Assembly (NCBI GenBank): GCA_965223755.1
Contig: CBDCXF010000001.1
Location: forward strand, 930,001 to 994,000
Direction: 5' to 3'
Origin: CBDCXF01 sp965223755
GTDB lineage: Bacteria; Acidobacteriota; Thermoanaerobaculia; Multivoradales; JAHEKO01
Length of the DNA stretch: 64,000 nucleotides
The position numbers and the translations under genes were made by a program. The notes beneath the pieces were generated by a model that worked only from the letters and a program-made list of their open reading frames with translations, was not told the DNA's origin and made no database searches. Within the stretch, counting starts at the first letter, position 1; each line of letters begins with the position of its first letter. Positions 38,501 through 46,896 of the stretch are shown piece by piece.

Positions 38501-40226
38501 CCTGATCGAGCACGTCGCAGGCGTCAGCAGCACATCCTGGGGGCGCGCCGTTGGAAGCGTCTCCGTCACCCCACACCTCCGTCGTTGCCTGCAACGGAGC
38601 ATTGATCTCGTCCTCGAAACCGTCCTCCCAGTGGTCGTAATAGATGATGGTGTTATCGCGCAACACCGCAATCGAGGTATAGGAACTGGTCGGGTCGACC
38701 GGCGCGGACACGCTCGGGCAGCTCTCTCCGCCGGTCGTCGCGTTGGGATAGATCGACTGCAACGCTGCCAGCAGCTCGTCCTCGGGTAGAGGCATGTAAT
38801 AGGTCGTGACCGGTGGCGGTCCCTGTGAAGGCGGAACATTAACGACCACGGTGTTGGAGTTGACTGGCGAAGTCTGGTCGCTGTCCACGCTCGCGGTGTT
38901 GGAGATCGAGCCGGCAGTCACATCGGCCGCCGTCACCGTGTAGGTTCCTGTCAGCACACAGCTTTCGCCCGTATTCACCGAAGCACAGGTTTCACTACTG
39001 GGAGTCAGTGGAAGGCCGGTGTCGCTGACGACAACGTTGGTGAAAGTTGTCGCAGGGGCCGCATACACCTCCACCTCCCCAATATTGAGCGCGTCGCCTC
39101 CAGGGTTAGTCCCCGATTTTTGCAGACGGACATATCTACCCGTGACTCCGCCGACCGGAACATTGAAGTCTTGACCTGTGGTCGTCGAAGGAAGCTGGAA
39201 TTCGAACTCCGCGGTGGCGCGGGCGTCGGACAGGTTGATCGCCCCGCCGCCCGCCGTCGGAAACGGATCGTCGGAGACCAGCACGTAGACATTGCCAAGG
39301 CGATCCGAGCAGCAGTCATCGCGGTTGAAGATGGCGATGGAGTCGATGAACTGCAGTGAGCCCAAGTCGACCTGCCACCAATCGTTGACCTCTGTACCGG
39401 CAGTATGGGCCATGCCTTCAAAGGTGTTCGCGCCTGTCGTATCACCATCGATGGCATTGGCGGCCACGAGGTTGTTGCCGTTACTGAGAGTCGTCCACTG
39501 GCTCGCCGTCCCCGATAACGCCACGTTGGTTGGAGACCCACTAAATCCAGCGGTGGCCGTAACCGTGTAGGTCAATACATCGCCCTCGGAGACACGCCCG
39601 TCGCCGTCTCCATCTGCATTGGTCGGCGTTGACTTGACGATCTGTAGCTCGCTAGTCGACGGCGGCGTGCCATCAAACTCGAGAGTCAACGACTGGTAGG
39701 AAGGTTGGGTGCCCGACGGCCCCGCCGTCCAGGTCATGGTCAGGGTCCAAATCCCCATTGCTTGCTCGCCGTCAAACGCTGACAAAGCGTTTTCGGGAAT
39801 GCGATCGCGTCCGGTTGCTGGAGCTGTATGGTTGGTGGTATCCGATTCGAGCGTCGTCACCGCTTCGTCATCGAGACGCGCGAACAGGTTCTCGCCCAGA
39901 GCCGCAAGTTGGTTGCCCACGTGAAGCAAAACTGAAGTGCCGATCGGAGACTGCAACGATACGTCGATCCCGCCACGGTTGATCGTCGTCAGACTGACGA
40001 CCGCGTTGAGGTCGTTGACGGTAAAGTCATCGGTAACGTTGATGGTCGCCGTCACCGTCCCTGCCGGGCCGCTGGCGGTGCTGTCGGTGTAGTTGAATGG
40101 ATCGGCCGCCGATGGGCCGGCTGCCAAAGCCAAGACGCCAACGACCAACGCGAATCGCCGAAAAGTGGATCGGCAATGTCGTCCATGCAAAAGAGACCCT
40201 TTTAGGGCCTTGGCTGGTTCTTTCAT
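29259..40226 (-). CDS. Giant secreted SdrD/Cna-B repeat protein with C-terminal C25 (gingipain-like) peptidase, copy 1
   Basis: About 3655 residues. The ATG at 40226 starts a signal peptide (FALVVGVLALAAGPSAA) and has GGGGAG upstream. Order of parts: P-domain (about 45-200); DUF11-like domain with an inserted F5/8C (discoidin) domain (NDWWQVDLGSLQFIDSIAIF); a ~450-residue region of unknown type; a second P-domain; a DUF11 domain; ten SdrD/Cna-B-like repeats, each opening like GDxxWEDxDGDGIQD; three of these contain triple DVNGDGVIDGNDDG loops (dockerin/EF-hand-like). Then come a basic Ser-Thr-Gly-Lys linker, a ~400-residue beta region, and a C25 peptidase domain with His about 3528 (NFQGHGG) and Cys about 3562 (LTCVVGNFSW). 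It is probably a calcium-stiffened stalk holding a protease or binding head outside the cell. No sortase or type IX sorting signal is evident. Confidence 0.88.
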   Translation of the reverse strand: MKEPAKALKGSLLHGRHCRSTFRRFALVVGVLALAAGPSAADPFNYTDSTASGPAGTVTATINVTDDFTVNDLNAVVSLTTINRGGIDVSLQSPIGTSVLLHVGNQLAALGENLFARLDDEAVTTLESDTTNHTAPATGRDRIPENALSAFDGEQAMGIWTLTMTWTAGPSGTQPSYQSLTLEFDGTPPSTSELQIVKSTPTNADGDGDGRVSEGDVLTYTVTATAGFSGSPTNVALSGTASQWTTLSNGNNLVAANAIDGDTTGANTFEGMAHTAGTEVNDWWQVDLGSLQFIDSIAIFNRDDCCSDRLGNVYVLVSDDPFPTAGGGAINLSDARATAEFEFQLPSTTTGQDFNVPVGGVTGRYVRLQKSGTNPGGDALNIGEVEVYAAPATTFTNVVVSDTGLPLTPSSETCASVNTGESCVLTGTYTVTAADVTAGSISNTASVDSDQTSPVNSNTVVVNVPPSQGPPPVTTYYMPLPEDELLAALQSIYPNATTGGESCPSVSAPVDPTSSYTSIAVLRDNTIIYYDHWEDGFEDEINAPLQATTEVWGDGDASNGAPPGCAADACDVLDQGSVILLENQVTSTTLESVIDFDGGDKVAATDTISMTKANWADSTTTLLAGAFEMYSTDNWGTAYEAPIGEDVFSETNEPFQYIGMTVMAQEDGTVVDVDLNADGVVDTTVILNEGQTYFADGGVLLGATVESSAPVQVGLLAGDICDNYESRFYTLFPVEDWSNSYYNPTSSGGDDTTSVTLYNPSASGITVLVELQGGGTATVVVPAGSTASYVMPNGSGAHFCTTTDNTTCDPAGEAFYAIASIDIDANTNDTTNTVPNSSDAHDWGFTLVPETQLTQQALVGLGFGNDPLVTSSENSSPVWVTADSVDGSALVDGKITLCVDYDNDGTDATSGTSTIQTTVNNGTDGAIDGTTTCGGGELVRTFNVAGIFTVSEVNLGFEASHAYRGDIQATLTSPDGTTVTVIASSGTDSLDNYDIYLTGSGGALDDGDNDTVENDFNYERSVLWADTSFNGESSAGTWTLAICDVFPSADDGTFLGATLELETIVATPNIDPVTGLEYDLRLEVDPLDSTILYDPDGDQTGMAIWVCDDDAADQDSTAIAVAWGQDPDTATGGSPAIDLGTAIPNVASIATVKSGSVTDDPNGDGQPNVGETITYQLDLTNVGFVPINSLSVEDFLPSFVSYVPNTTTVDPNDGSGPAPLADDGVGTTVFPLDEGGALIPFVLNVGQTATVTFQVVVDSLPAPPDEICNTATATTGPESASDEFCMPPSTNTSVIGDLVWEDLDGDGIQDSGEPGISGVTVYLCEETVTTCDASNALYTTVTSDGTTDVDGDGIIDPAGSYEFDDLVAGDYQLGFVAPSGYLPTVQDAGGDDSVDSDINVFGQTGTITLAQGEVNDTVDAGLVQPASVGDSVWSDDDGDGIQDGGEAGIEGVTVTLTGVDIFGNSVTLVTTTAADGSYLFNNLVSGNYSVTFTAPAGWDFTTQDAGGDDTLDSDADPSTGQTTTFFLGSGESNTTLDAGLVPETGSIGDSIWLDEDGDGIQDAGEDGIANVTVYLCEAGVSPCDATTAIATTTSDANGDYIFDDVPPGDYTVAVDTSTLPTGLTNQTGDPDSTLDSQSTITLNAGEDIDIVDFGYNYSTTDETDTNTGTGAIGDRIWNDADGDGIQDEGELGIEGVTVLLAEVETVIDGAIDLNGDGVIDASDSGTVLDDNGDPLDIINGQIDLDGDGSITAADDGTLNGVTVIDGQLDVNGDGVIDGSDDGTAEIPIATTTTDSTGNYAFDDLDPGVYTLTVTDDNNVLTGYTQTGDPDHFGSTDTSAAANDGTTTSPIVLAPGDVVVNTDFGYQNTSLADVSGTVYLDADGNGANDIGTGSDDGIEGVTVNLVETYDIIDGQIDVNGDGVIDGNDDGTVDGINVIDGQLDVNGDGVIDGNDDGSVGGVTVIDGEVDINGDGVIDATDDGTLGIIVATTTTDENGDYTFTDVPAGDYNVVVGDTANVLEGLSQSGDPDAVLDDQTSVTVGGTDVTDLDFGYTPPGQNSDTGLIGDNIYLDADGDGTQDADEAGLEGVTVNLYDDLDGDGVLDPGEPIIATATTNENGSYYFGGLDPNAHYIVEIETSTLPNGGTGLTNTDDPDGGGDSTSAVDLGASGGIDLDQDFGYVASTPNTIGGTVWEDTDGNGTLDETGAGLEGVTVDLYEAAGIIDGGVDVNGDGVVDGNDDGTFGGIAVIDGAFDVNGDGVIDANDDGSINGYDIIDGQVDYNGDGAIDGSDDGTLLGDLVGTTTTDANGDYSFEGLPDGTYAIDVTDENNVLGGMWHSDGPNDGADNNSQDDPYLINVSGGTTDSTGDFGYYVDPGSVGDTVFYDYDGDGVQDTGEPGISGVTVEMTISYPDGSTVTLVTVTDANGVYSFDNLLADEDYNGNTGDGSTEPTYTVSVDMTQDALIGYASTEDGSGATADSSETQGSGVDGDADMVSGTSAYPEQGTTDDTNDFGVQSVAQLGDFVWEDVDGDGIQDAGEPGIAGVVVTLTGTDLFGNAVSLTTTTSDGTTDVDGDGTIDPAGSYIFNNVPFSTTPYTITFDTSGLADTWEATVVDNETGPDGDGDGSVFDPEGGGGDNDASRSGSGETDVDVLLTQGVSDFSIDAGFYRPTSIAGELFADDPVNGTQDAGDGTVDGVATLYRWDDTDNDGTVDPDELTFVDQQTTVGGAYLFTLVDGEQPLPPGNYIVGIDPTSGSYDTATATAQDVGDPDPTDTSQDIANDSDVYVDDAAIDGEADGEFLTNVFVLESGDQVTDVDAGFTITPNPATVVGVRAQGGKVSFRTASEAAVMAYDVYRWDSSTKEYSLVNSELVMADPGAGAGTTYEILDPAGKPGDRYVVVEIGVLGQEIVHGPFTASGEAWDASPAERYQARQAARKSTGSKLAGSKSTGSKSAGSVRAAAGPSARGAVSSAAPSRNGRPRGRGASTSWAKGTVTEDGVVYVSAQELATAWGISESDTQKSIRDNAVMVTNRGNAIGWWAPKGGAGLYFEGEAIDLATTDENVYWIGRGEGKLAGSLKSGAAPAPFYGGLYSETSEAEEQVYGMLWLEDDPNADYWRWSISWSGAATQSFAIAANDPASGTASLEVRLQGATFTPSGGHRMGVKVNGTQVGTASWLDREMFVGSFTFDSSLLSNANTIELVFEGSSGSVVYVDGFTLSYPRALRAIGDRLRFTALADGVATVEGFSAGAVEAFASDGGDLVHLGKTRITEEADGSFSVTVPTVAGATYDLSTVSSAKRLSDLRTDAPSKIKTSDGAEYVVVATPETRSAAEALANLRSSKYSTMVVDLEEVYDEFAFGLSDVESLASLAEHGYSGWSEKLKYVVLMGTGSHDPKNYTGRTDHLIPARFVPTPNGLAASDIGLGDVTGNGSPEVIFSRIPAETGLEAQSYVDKLIAYENGGGAWESSAIFLSDNADQAGIYPMDTDVLVDQLSGIKTTSHISLGDLDTATARSQISTEWYVGASWVNFQGHGGIDRFASEGMVMSTDVPGFGNGDRLPIVASLTCVVGNFSWPSLTTLGEQLVMEPTGGAIGLWSPSGLSYSHPAHVMNQKLLDAAFGHGPVELGEAVKTTLDQSNGEVFDFMLKIYNLLGDPAVEVR
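33351..33570 (-). repeat. Triple dockerin-like calcium loops (copy 1, third cluster)
   Basis: Three ~20-residue units with DVNGDGxxDxxDDG are inserted inside one Cna-B-like repeat. The pattern fits the Ca2+ loop DxNxDGxIDxxD. Equivalent clusters lie at 34279-34506 and 34885-35115, and in the second gene at 44653-44872, 45581-45808 and 46187-46417. Confidence 0.8.
39058..39545 (-). other. F5/8C (discoidin) domain inserted in a DUF11 domain
   Basis: Within giant protein 1, the DUF11 strand LTYTVTATAG is followed by a ~160-residue F5/8C domain (NVALSGTASQW to EVEVYAAP) and the DUF11 sequence then resumes with TFTNVVVSDTGLPLTP. F5/8C domains typically bind carbohydrate or lipid surfaces. Confidence 0.6.
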
Positions 40227-40274
40227 GAACTCCCCGGCGAGTGCCACCCGACTGAAGATGACTGCGGAGTGGTC

Positions 40275-40398
40275 TAATGACTCACGCCAGTCACTACCGT
40301 CAAGTCCTTTGTTCGGCAGTAAGCGTCCCCCAAACACTTACTAGGGTGGGGCGATCACGGGATCGCCCGTGGATCATGTTGGCCGAACAGGCGGCCAA
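40275..40398 (-). ncRNA. Candidate structured 5' leader of giant gene 1
   Basis: Four consecutive hairpins of 7-8 bp precede the start by 48-172 nt: 40379-40398 (TTGGCCG stem), 40349-40368 (GGGCGATC stem), 40318-40342 (AGTAAGYG stem) and 40275-40296 (TARTGACT stem). In the last two, one pair is G-U in the minus-strand RNA but would be A-C in the opposite RNA, so the folding favours the orientation of the giant gene. I match it to no known riboswitch. With the terminator at 40489 it accounts for most of the 334-bp gap. Confidence 0.45.
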
Positions 40399-40488
40399 CA
40401 AGTGCGCAAATTGTCACCGTCTGGCGATAATGTCAACTGTTGTAGCCATGCAGTACGGAGGGGTTGGGGAACGGGCACACAAGAAATA

Positions 40489-40511
40489 GGCCGCTCCAAA
40501 AAGGAGCGGCC
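40489..40511 (-). terminator. Weakened terminator of giant protein 2
   Basis: Same 9-bp GGCCGCTCC stem as after gene 1. The large repeat ends exactly here, so the original U-tract is lost and the stem is followed by UAUUUCUUG. Read-through into giant gene 1 is plausible. Confidence 0.55.
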
Positions 40512-43500
40512 CATTTGAAAGAAAGCCTCTAGCTCTGGCTAGCTAGCTTGAGAAGGTGCCCTAGCGCACCTCCACCGCCGGGTCACCTAGCAAGTTGTAG
40601 ATCTTGAGCATGAAGTCGAAGACCTCACCATTGGACTGATCCAAGGTGGTCTTCACGGCTTCACCCAGTTCCACCGGACCGTGGCCAAATGCCGCGTTCA
40701 GCAGCTTCTGGTTCATCACATGCGCCGGATGGCTGTAGGAAAGGCCCGAGGGAGACCACAGCCCAATTGCTCCACCCGTCGGCTCCATCACCAATTGCTC
40801 ACCCAAGGTCGTCAACGACGGCCACGAGAAGTTCCCAACCACGCAGGTCAGCGAAGCCACGATCGGCAGACGGTCTCCGTTGCCAAAGCCAGGTACATCG
40901 GTCGACATCACCATGCCCTCCGAGGCAAAGCGGTCGATCCCGCCGTGACCCTGGAAGTTCACCCAAGACGCACCCACATACCACTCGGTGCTGATCTGGC
41001 TGCGAGCCGTGGCCGTGTCCAGATCGCCCAAGGAGATGTGCGAGGTCGTCTTGATCCCGGATAGCTGATCCACCAAGACGTCGGTGTCCATCGGGTAGAT
41101 ACCGGCCTGGTCGGCGTTGTCCGAAAGGAAGATGGCGCTCGATTCCCAAGCACCACCGCCGTTCTCATAGGCGATCAGCTTGTCAACGTAACTCTGAGCT
41201 TCAAGCCCCGTCTCAGCCGGGATGCGGCTGAAGATCACCTCGGGCGATCCGTTGCCGGTGACATCACCCAGGCCGATGTCCGAGGCCGCAAGGCCATTCG
41301 GCGTCGGCACGAAGCGCGCCGGAATGAGGTGGTCGGTGCGACCCGTGTAGTTCTTCGGATCGTGAGAACCCGTGCCCATCAGCACCACGTACTTGAGCTT
41401 CTCGCTCCAGCCGCTGTAGCCGTGCTCGGCCAGAGAAGCCAGACTCTCGACATCCGAGAGACCGAAGGCAAACTCGTCATAAACCTCTTCCAGGTCCACC
41501 ACCATGGTCGAGTACTTCGAAGAGCGCAGGTTGGCCAGAGCCTCGGCCGCAGAGCGCGTCTCCGGCGTCGCCACCACCACGTACTCAGCACCGTCCGAGG
41601 TCTTGATCTTGGAAGGCGCGTCGGTACGCAGGTCGGACAAACGCTTCGCTGACGAAACCGTAGACAGATCGTAGGTCGCCCCAGCCACCGTCGGCACCGT
41701 CACCGAGAAGCTGCCGTCAGCTTCTTCGGTGATCCTCGTCTTGCCCAAGTGGACCAGGTCGCCACCGTCGGAAGCAAAGGCCTCCACAGCACCCGCACTG
41801 AAGCCCTCCACCGTCGCCACGCCGTCGGCAAGAGCCGTGAAGCGCAAGCGATCGCCGATCGCCCGCAGCGCCCGCGGATAACTGAGCGTAAAGCCGTCCA
41901 CGTACACCACCGAGCCCGAGCTGCCCTCAAACACCAACTCAATGGTGTTGGCGTTGCTCAGCAAGGAGGAGTCGAAAGTGAAGCTGCCCACAAACATCTC
42001 GCGGTCCAACCACGAAGCTGTACCCACCTGCGTGCCGTTCACCTTGACACCCATCCGATGACCGCCGCTCGGAGTAAACGTCGCACCCTGGAGGCGCACC
42101 TCCAGAGAGGCCGTACCCGAAGCCGGATCATTGGCCGCGATGGCAAAGCTCTGGGTCGCCGCGCCGCTCCAGGAGATCGACCAGCGCCAGTAGTCCGCAT
42201 TGGGGTCGTCCTCGAGCCACAGCATCCCGTACACCTGCTCCTCGGCCTCGGAGGTCTCACTGTAGAGACCGCCGTAAAAAGGCGCGGGAGCGGCGCCGCT
42301 CTTGAGCGAGCCGGCAAGCTTCCCTTCACCGCGGCCGATCCAGTAGACGTTCTCATCGGTCGTGGCAAGGTCAATCGCCTCGCCCTCGAAGTAGAGGCCT
42401 GCTCCACCCTTCGGCGCCCACCAACCGATGGCGTTGCCGCGGTTAGTTACCATCACCGCATTGTCGCGGATCGACTTTTGGGTGTCGCTCTCACTGATAC
42501 CCCAGGCCGTAGCAAGTTCTTGCGCGGAGACATACACCACCCCATCCTCGGTCACCGTACCCTTGGCCCAAGAGGTGCTAGCACCTCGACCGCGGGGACG
42601 GCCGTTGCGGCTCGGAGCCGCCGAGGAAACCGCACCGCGAGCACTCGGGCCCGCAGCCGCTCGGACCGAGCCAGCTGACTTGGAGCCAGTTGACTTGGAG
42701 TCAGTTAACTTGGAGCCAGTTGACTTGCGGGCAGCCTGGCGCGCCTGGTAGCGCTCCGCCGGCGAAGCATCCCAAGCCTCACCGCTTGCCGTGAACGGGC
42801 CGTGCACGATCTCTTGACCCAGAACTCCGATCTCAACCACCACGTAGCGATCCCCTGGCTTGCCGGCAGGATCGAGAATCTCGTAAGTCGTACCCGCGCC
42901 AGCGCCAGGATCAGCCATCACCAGCTCGCTGTTGACCAAACTGTATTCCTTGGTTGAGCTGTCCCAGCGGTAGACGTCATAGGCCATCACTGCAGCCTCT
43001 GAAGCCGTGCGGAAGCTCACCTTGCCGCCCTGGGCACGCACACCCACCACCGTCGCCGGGTTGGGAGTAATCGTGAAGCCGGCATCCACATCCGTCACTT
43101 GATCCCCACTCTCGAGCACGAACACGTTGGTCAAGAATTCGCCATCCGCCTCGCCGTCGATCGCTGCATCATCAACGTAGACATCGCTGTCATTGGCGAT
43201 GTCCTGGCTGGTGTCCGTGGGGTCCGGATCACCCACATCCTGAGCCGTTGCCGTCGCCGTGTCATAGGAACCCGAAGTCGGATCGATGCCCACGATGTAG
43301 TTGCCGGGAGGCAGCGGTTGCTCACCGTCCACCAAGGTAAACAAGTAGGCACCTCCGACCGTCGTCTGCTGATCCACAAAGGTCAGTTCGTCAGGATCAA
43401 CCGTGCCGTCATTGTTGGTGTCATCCCAGCGATACAGCGTCGCCACTCCATCAACCGTGCCGTCGCCCGCGTCCTGCGTTCCGTTGACCGGATCGTCGGC

Positions 43501-46500
43501 AAACAACTCACCGGCAATCGACGTTGGACGGTAGAAACCGGCGTCGATCGAAAAGTCGGAAACTCCCTGAGTCAGCAGCACGTCGACATCGGTCTCTCCA
43601 GAGCCGGAGCGAGAAGCATCGTTGTCACCACCACCACCCTCAGGGTCAAACACCGAACCGTCTCCGTCACCATCCGGGCCGGTTTCGTTGTCGACCACTG
43701 TCGCCTCCCAAGTGTCGGCCAGACCGGAAGTGTCAAAGGTGATCGTGTAAGGCGTCGTGCTGAACGGCACATTGTTGAAGATGTACGAACCGGCAGGATC
43801 GATCGTCCCGTCACCGTCCACATCAGTCGTACCGTCCGAAGTCGTCGTCGTCAGACTCACAGCGTTGCCAAAAAGGTCCGTGCCCGTGAGCGTTACGACT
43901 ACGCCCGCGATCCCAGGCTCGCCGGCATCCTGGATACCGTCACCGTCCACGTCCTCCCACACGAAGTCGCCAAGCTGCACCACGGATTGAACGCCGAAGT
44001 CGTTGGTGTCGTCGGTCGTTCCCTGCTCGGGGTAGGCCGAAGTCCCGGACACCATGTCGGCATCGCCGTCGACTCCCGATCCTTGAGTCTCGCTGCTGTC
44101 AGCAGTCGCCCCAGAACCATCTTCGGTCGAGGCGTAGCCGATAAGGGCGTCCTGGGTCATGTCAACCGAGACGGTGTAGGTCGGCTCAGTCGAACCATCT
44201 CCGGTGTTGCCGTTGTAGTCCTCGTCAGCCAGTAGATTGTCGAAGCTATAAACCCCGTTTGCATCTGTAACCGTCACAAGCGTGACCGTTGAACCATCCG
44301 GATAAGAGATCGTCATCTCAACGGTGACCCCGGAAATTCCCGGCTCGCCCGTATCTTGAACGCCGTCACCGTCGTAGTCGTAGAAAACTGTGTCCCCGAC
44401 CGAGCCCGGATCCACGTAGTAGCCGAAGTCGCCGGTCGAGTCCGTCGTACCGCCTGAAACGTTGATCAGGTACGGATCGTCCTGACTGTTGTTGTCGGCG
44501 CCATCATTGGGGCCGTCCGAGTGCCACATACCACCCAGTACGTTGTTCTCATCGGTGACATCGATGGCGTAGGTGCCGTCCGGCAGACCTTCAAATGAGT
44601 AGTCCCCGTTGGCGTCGGTGGTCGTCGTGCCAACCAGATCACCCAATAGGGTGCCGTCGTCGCTGCCGTCGATCGCACCGTCGCCGTTGTAGTCAACTTG
44701 CCCGTCGATGATGTCGTAGCCGTTGATCGAGCCGTCGTCGTTGGCGTCGATCACGCCGTCGCCGTTGACGTCGAAGGCGCCGTCGATCACCGCGATGCCA
44801 CCAAAGGTGCCGTCGTCGTTGCCGTCCACCACCCCGTCGCCGTTGACATCGACTCCGCCGTCAATGATGCCCGCGGCCTCGTAGAGATCCACCGTCACGC
44901 CCTCAAGGCCGGCGCCGGTCTCGTCCAGAGTGCCGTTGCCGTCGGTGTCTTCCCACACCGTGCCACCGATGGTGTTGGGCGTCGAGGCGACGTAGCCGAA
45001 GTCCTGATCGAGATCGATGCCGCCCGAAGCCCCCAGATCCACAGCAGAAGTCGAATCCCCGCCGCCGTCCGGATCGTCGGTGTTGGTCAGACCCGTCCCG
45101 CCGTTGGGAAGCGTCGACGTCTCGATCTCCACAATGTAGTGAGCATTCGGATCGAGACCACCAAAATAGTAGCTGCCGTTTTCGTTCGTCGTCGCAGTCG
45201 CGATGATCGGCTCACCAGGGTCCAAAACGCCGTCACCGTCCAGGTCATCGTAGAGATTCACGGTGACCCCCTCAAGCCCGGCCTCGTCCGCGTCCTGCGT
45301 ACCATCCCCGTCAGCGTCGAGATAGATGTTGTCGCCGATCAAACCGGTATCGCTGTTCTGGCCCGGCGGCGTATAGCCGAAGTCCAAATCGGTGACATCC
45401 GTGCCCCCGACCGTGACCGAAGTCTGGTCATCGAGAACCGCATCGGGATCGCCGCTTTGGCTCAATCCCTCGAGGACATTGGCGGTGTCGCCCACCACCA
45501 CGTTGTAGTCACCCGCAGGTACATCGGTGAAGGTGTAGTCGCCGTTTTCATCAGTTGTAGTCGTGGCAACAATGATCCCCAGCGTGCCGTCGTCCGTCGC
45601 ATCGATGACGCCGTCGCCATTGATGTCGACTTCACCGTCGATCACCGTCACCCCACCGACGCTGCCGTCATCATTGCCGTCGATAACGCCGTCGCCGTTG
45701 ACATCAAGCTGGCCGTCGATGACGTTGATGCCATCGACCGTCCCGTCGTCGTTGCCGTCGATAACGCCGTCGCCGTTGACGTCGATTTGGCCGTCGATGA
45801 TGTCGTAGGTCTCGACCAAGTTGACCGTGACCCCCTCAACGCCAGCGTCGGAACCGGTACCGATGTCGTTGGTACCGTCGCCGTCGGCATCCAGGTACAC
45901 CGTTCCGGAAACATCCGCCAAACTGGTGTTCTGGTAGCCGAAGTCGGTGTTGACAACCACATCACCAGGAGCCAAAACGATCGGTGAAGTTGTGGTGCCG
46001 TCGTTGGCCGCCGCACTGGTGTCGGTCGAACCGAAGTGATCGGGGTCACCGGTCTGGGTGTACCCGGTCAGCACGTTGTTGTCGTCCGTCACCGTCAAGG
46101 TGTACACCCCTGGATCGAGGTCGTCAAAAGCGTAGTTGCCGGTGCTATCCGTGGTAGTCGTCGCAATCGGAATCTCAGCCGTACCGTCGTCGCTGCCGTC
46201 GATGACTCCGTCACCGTTGACATCCAACTGGCCGTCGATCACCGTCACCCCATTGAGCGTGCCGTCATCGGCCGCCGTAATCGAACCGTCGCCATCGAGG
46301 TCGATTTGACCGTTGATGATGTCGAGCGGGTCACCGTTGTCGTCGAGCACCGTGCCGCTGTCGCTGGCGTCGATGACGCCGTCGCCGTTGAGGTCGATCG
46401 CACCGTCGATGACGGTCTCCACCTCGGCCAGCAAGACCGTGACCCCTTCAATGCCCAACTCACCTTCGTCCTGGATGCCGTCGCCGTCGGCGTCGTTCCA

Positions 46501-46896
46501 GATCCGGTCGCCGATCGCGCCGGTGCCGGTGTTGGTGTCGGTCTCATCGGTAGTTGAGTAGTTGTAGCCAAAGTCGACAATGTCGATGTCCTCGCCGGCA
46601 TTGAGAGTGATCGTGGACTGGCTGTCCAAGGTCGAATCCGGATCGCCGGTCTGGTTGGTGAGACCCGTCGGCAGGGTGCTGGTGTCGACCGCCACCGTGT
46701 AGTCGCCAGGAGGCACATCGTCAAAGATGTAGTCGCCATTGGCATCCGACGTCGTGGTCGCGATCGCGGTCGTCGCATCGCAAGGCGAAACACCGGCCTC
46801 ACAGAGGTATACCGTGACATTGGCAATGCCGTCTTCACCAGCATCCTGAATGCCATCGCCGTCCTCATCCAACCAGATCGAGTCGCCGATCGAGCT
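40489..46896. repeat. 6.4-kb direct repeat, copy 2 (3' cassette of giant gene 2)
   Basis: Partner of 29187-35594. It covers the terminator stem, the C25 peptidase, the linker and eight SdrD-like repeats. Beyond 46896 the gene continues with an unrelated VWA-containing head. Confidence 0.95.

Noticed and set aside
40349..40371. Known riboswitch (for example c-di-GMP) upstream of giant gene 1
   Set aside because: I looked for the conserved core of c-di-GMP aptamers and did not find it, so no class is assigned.
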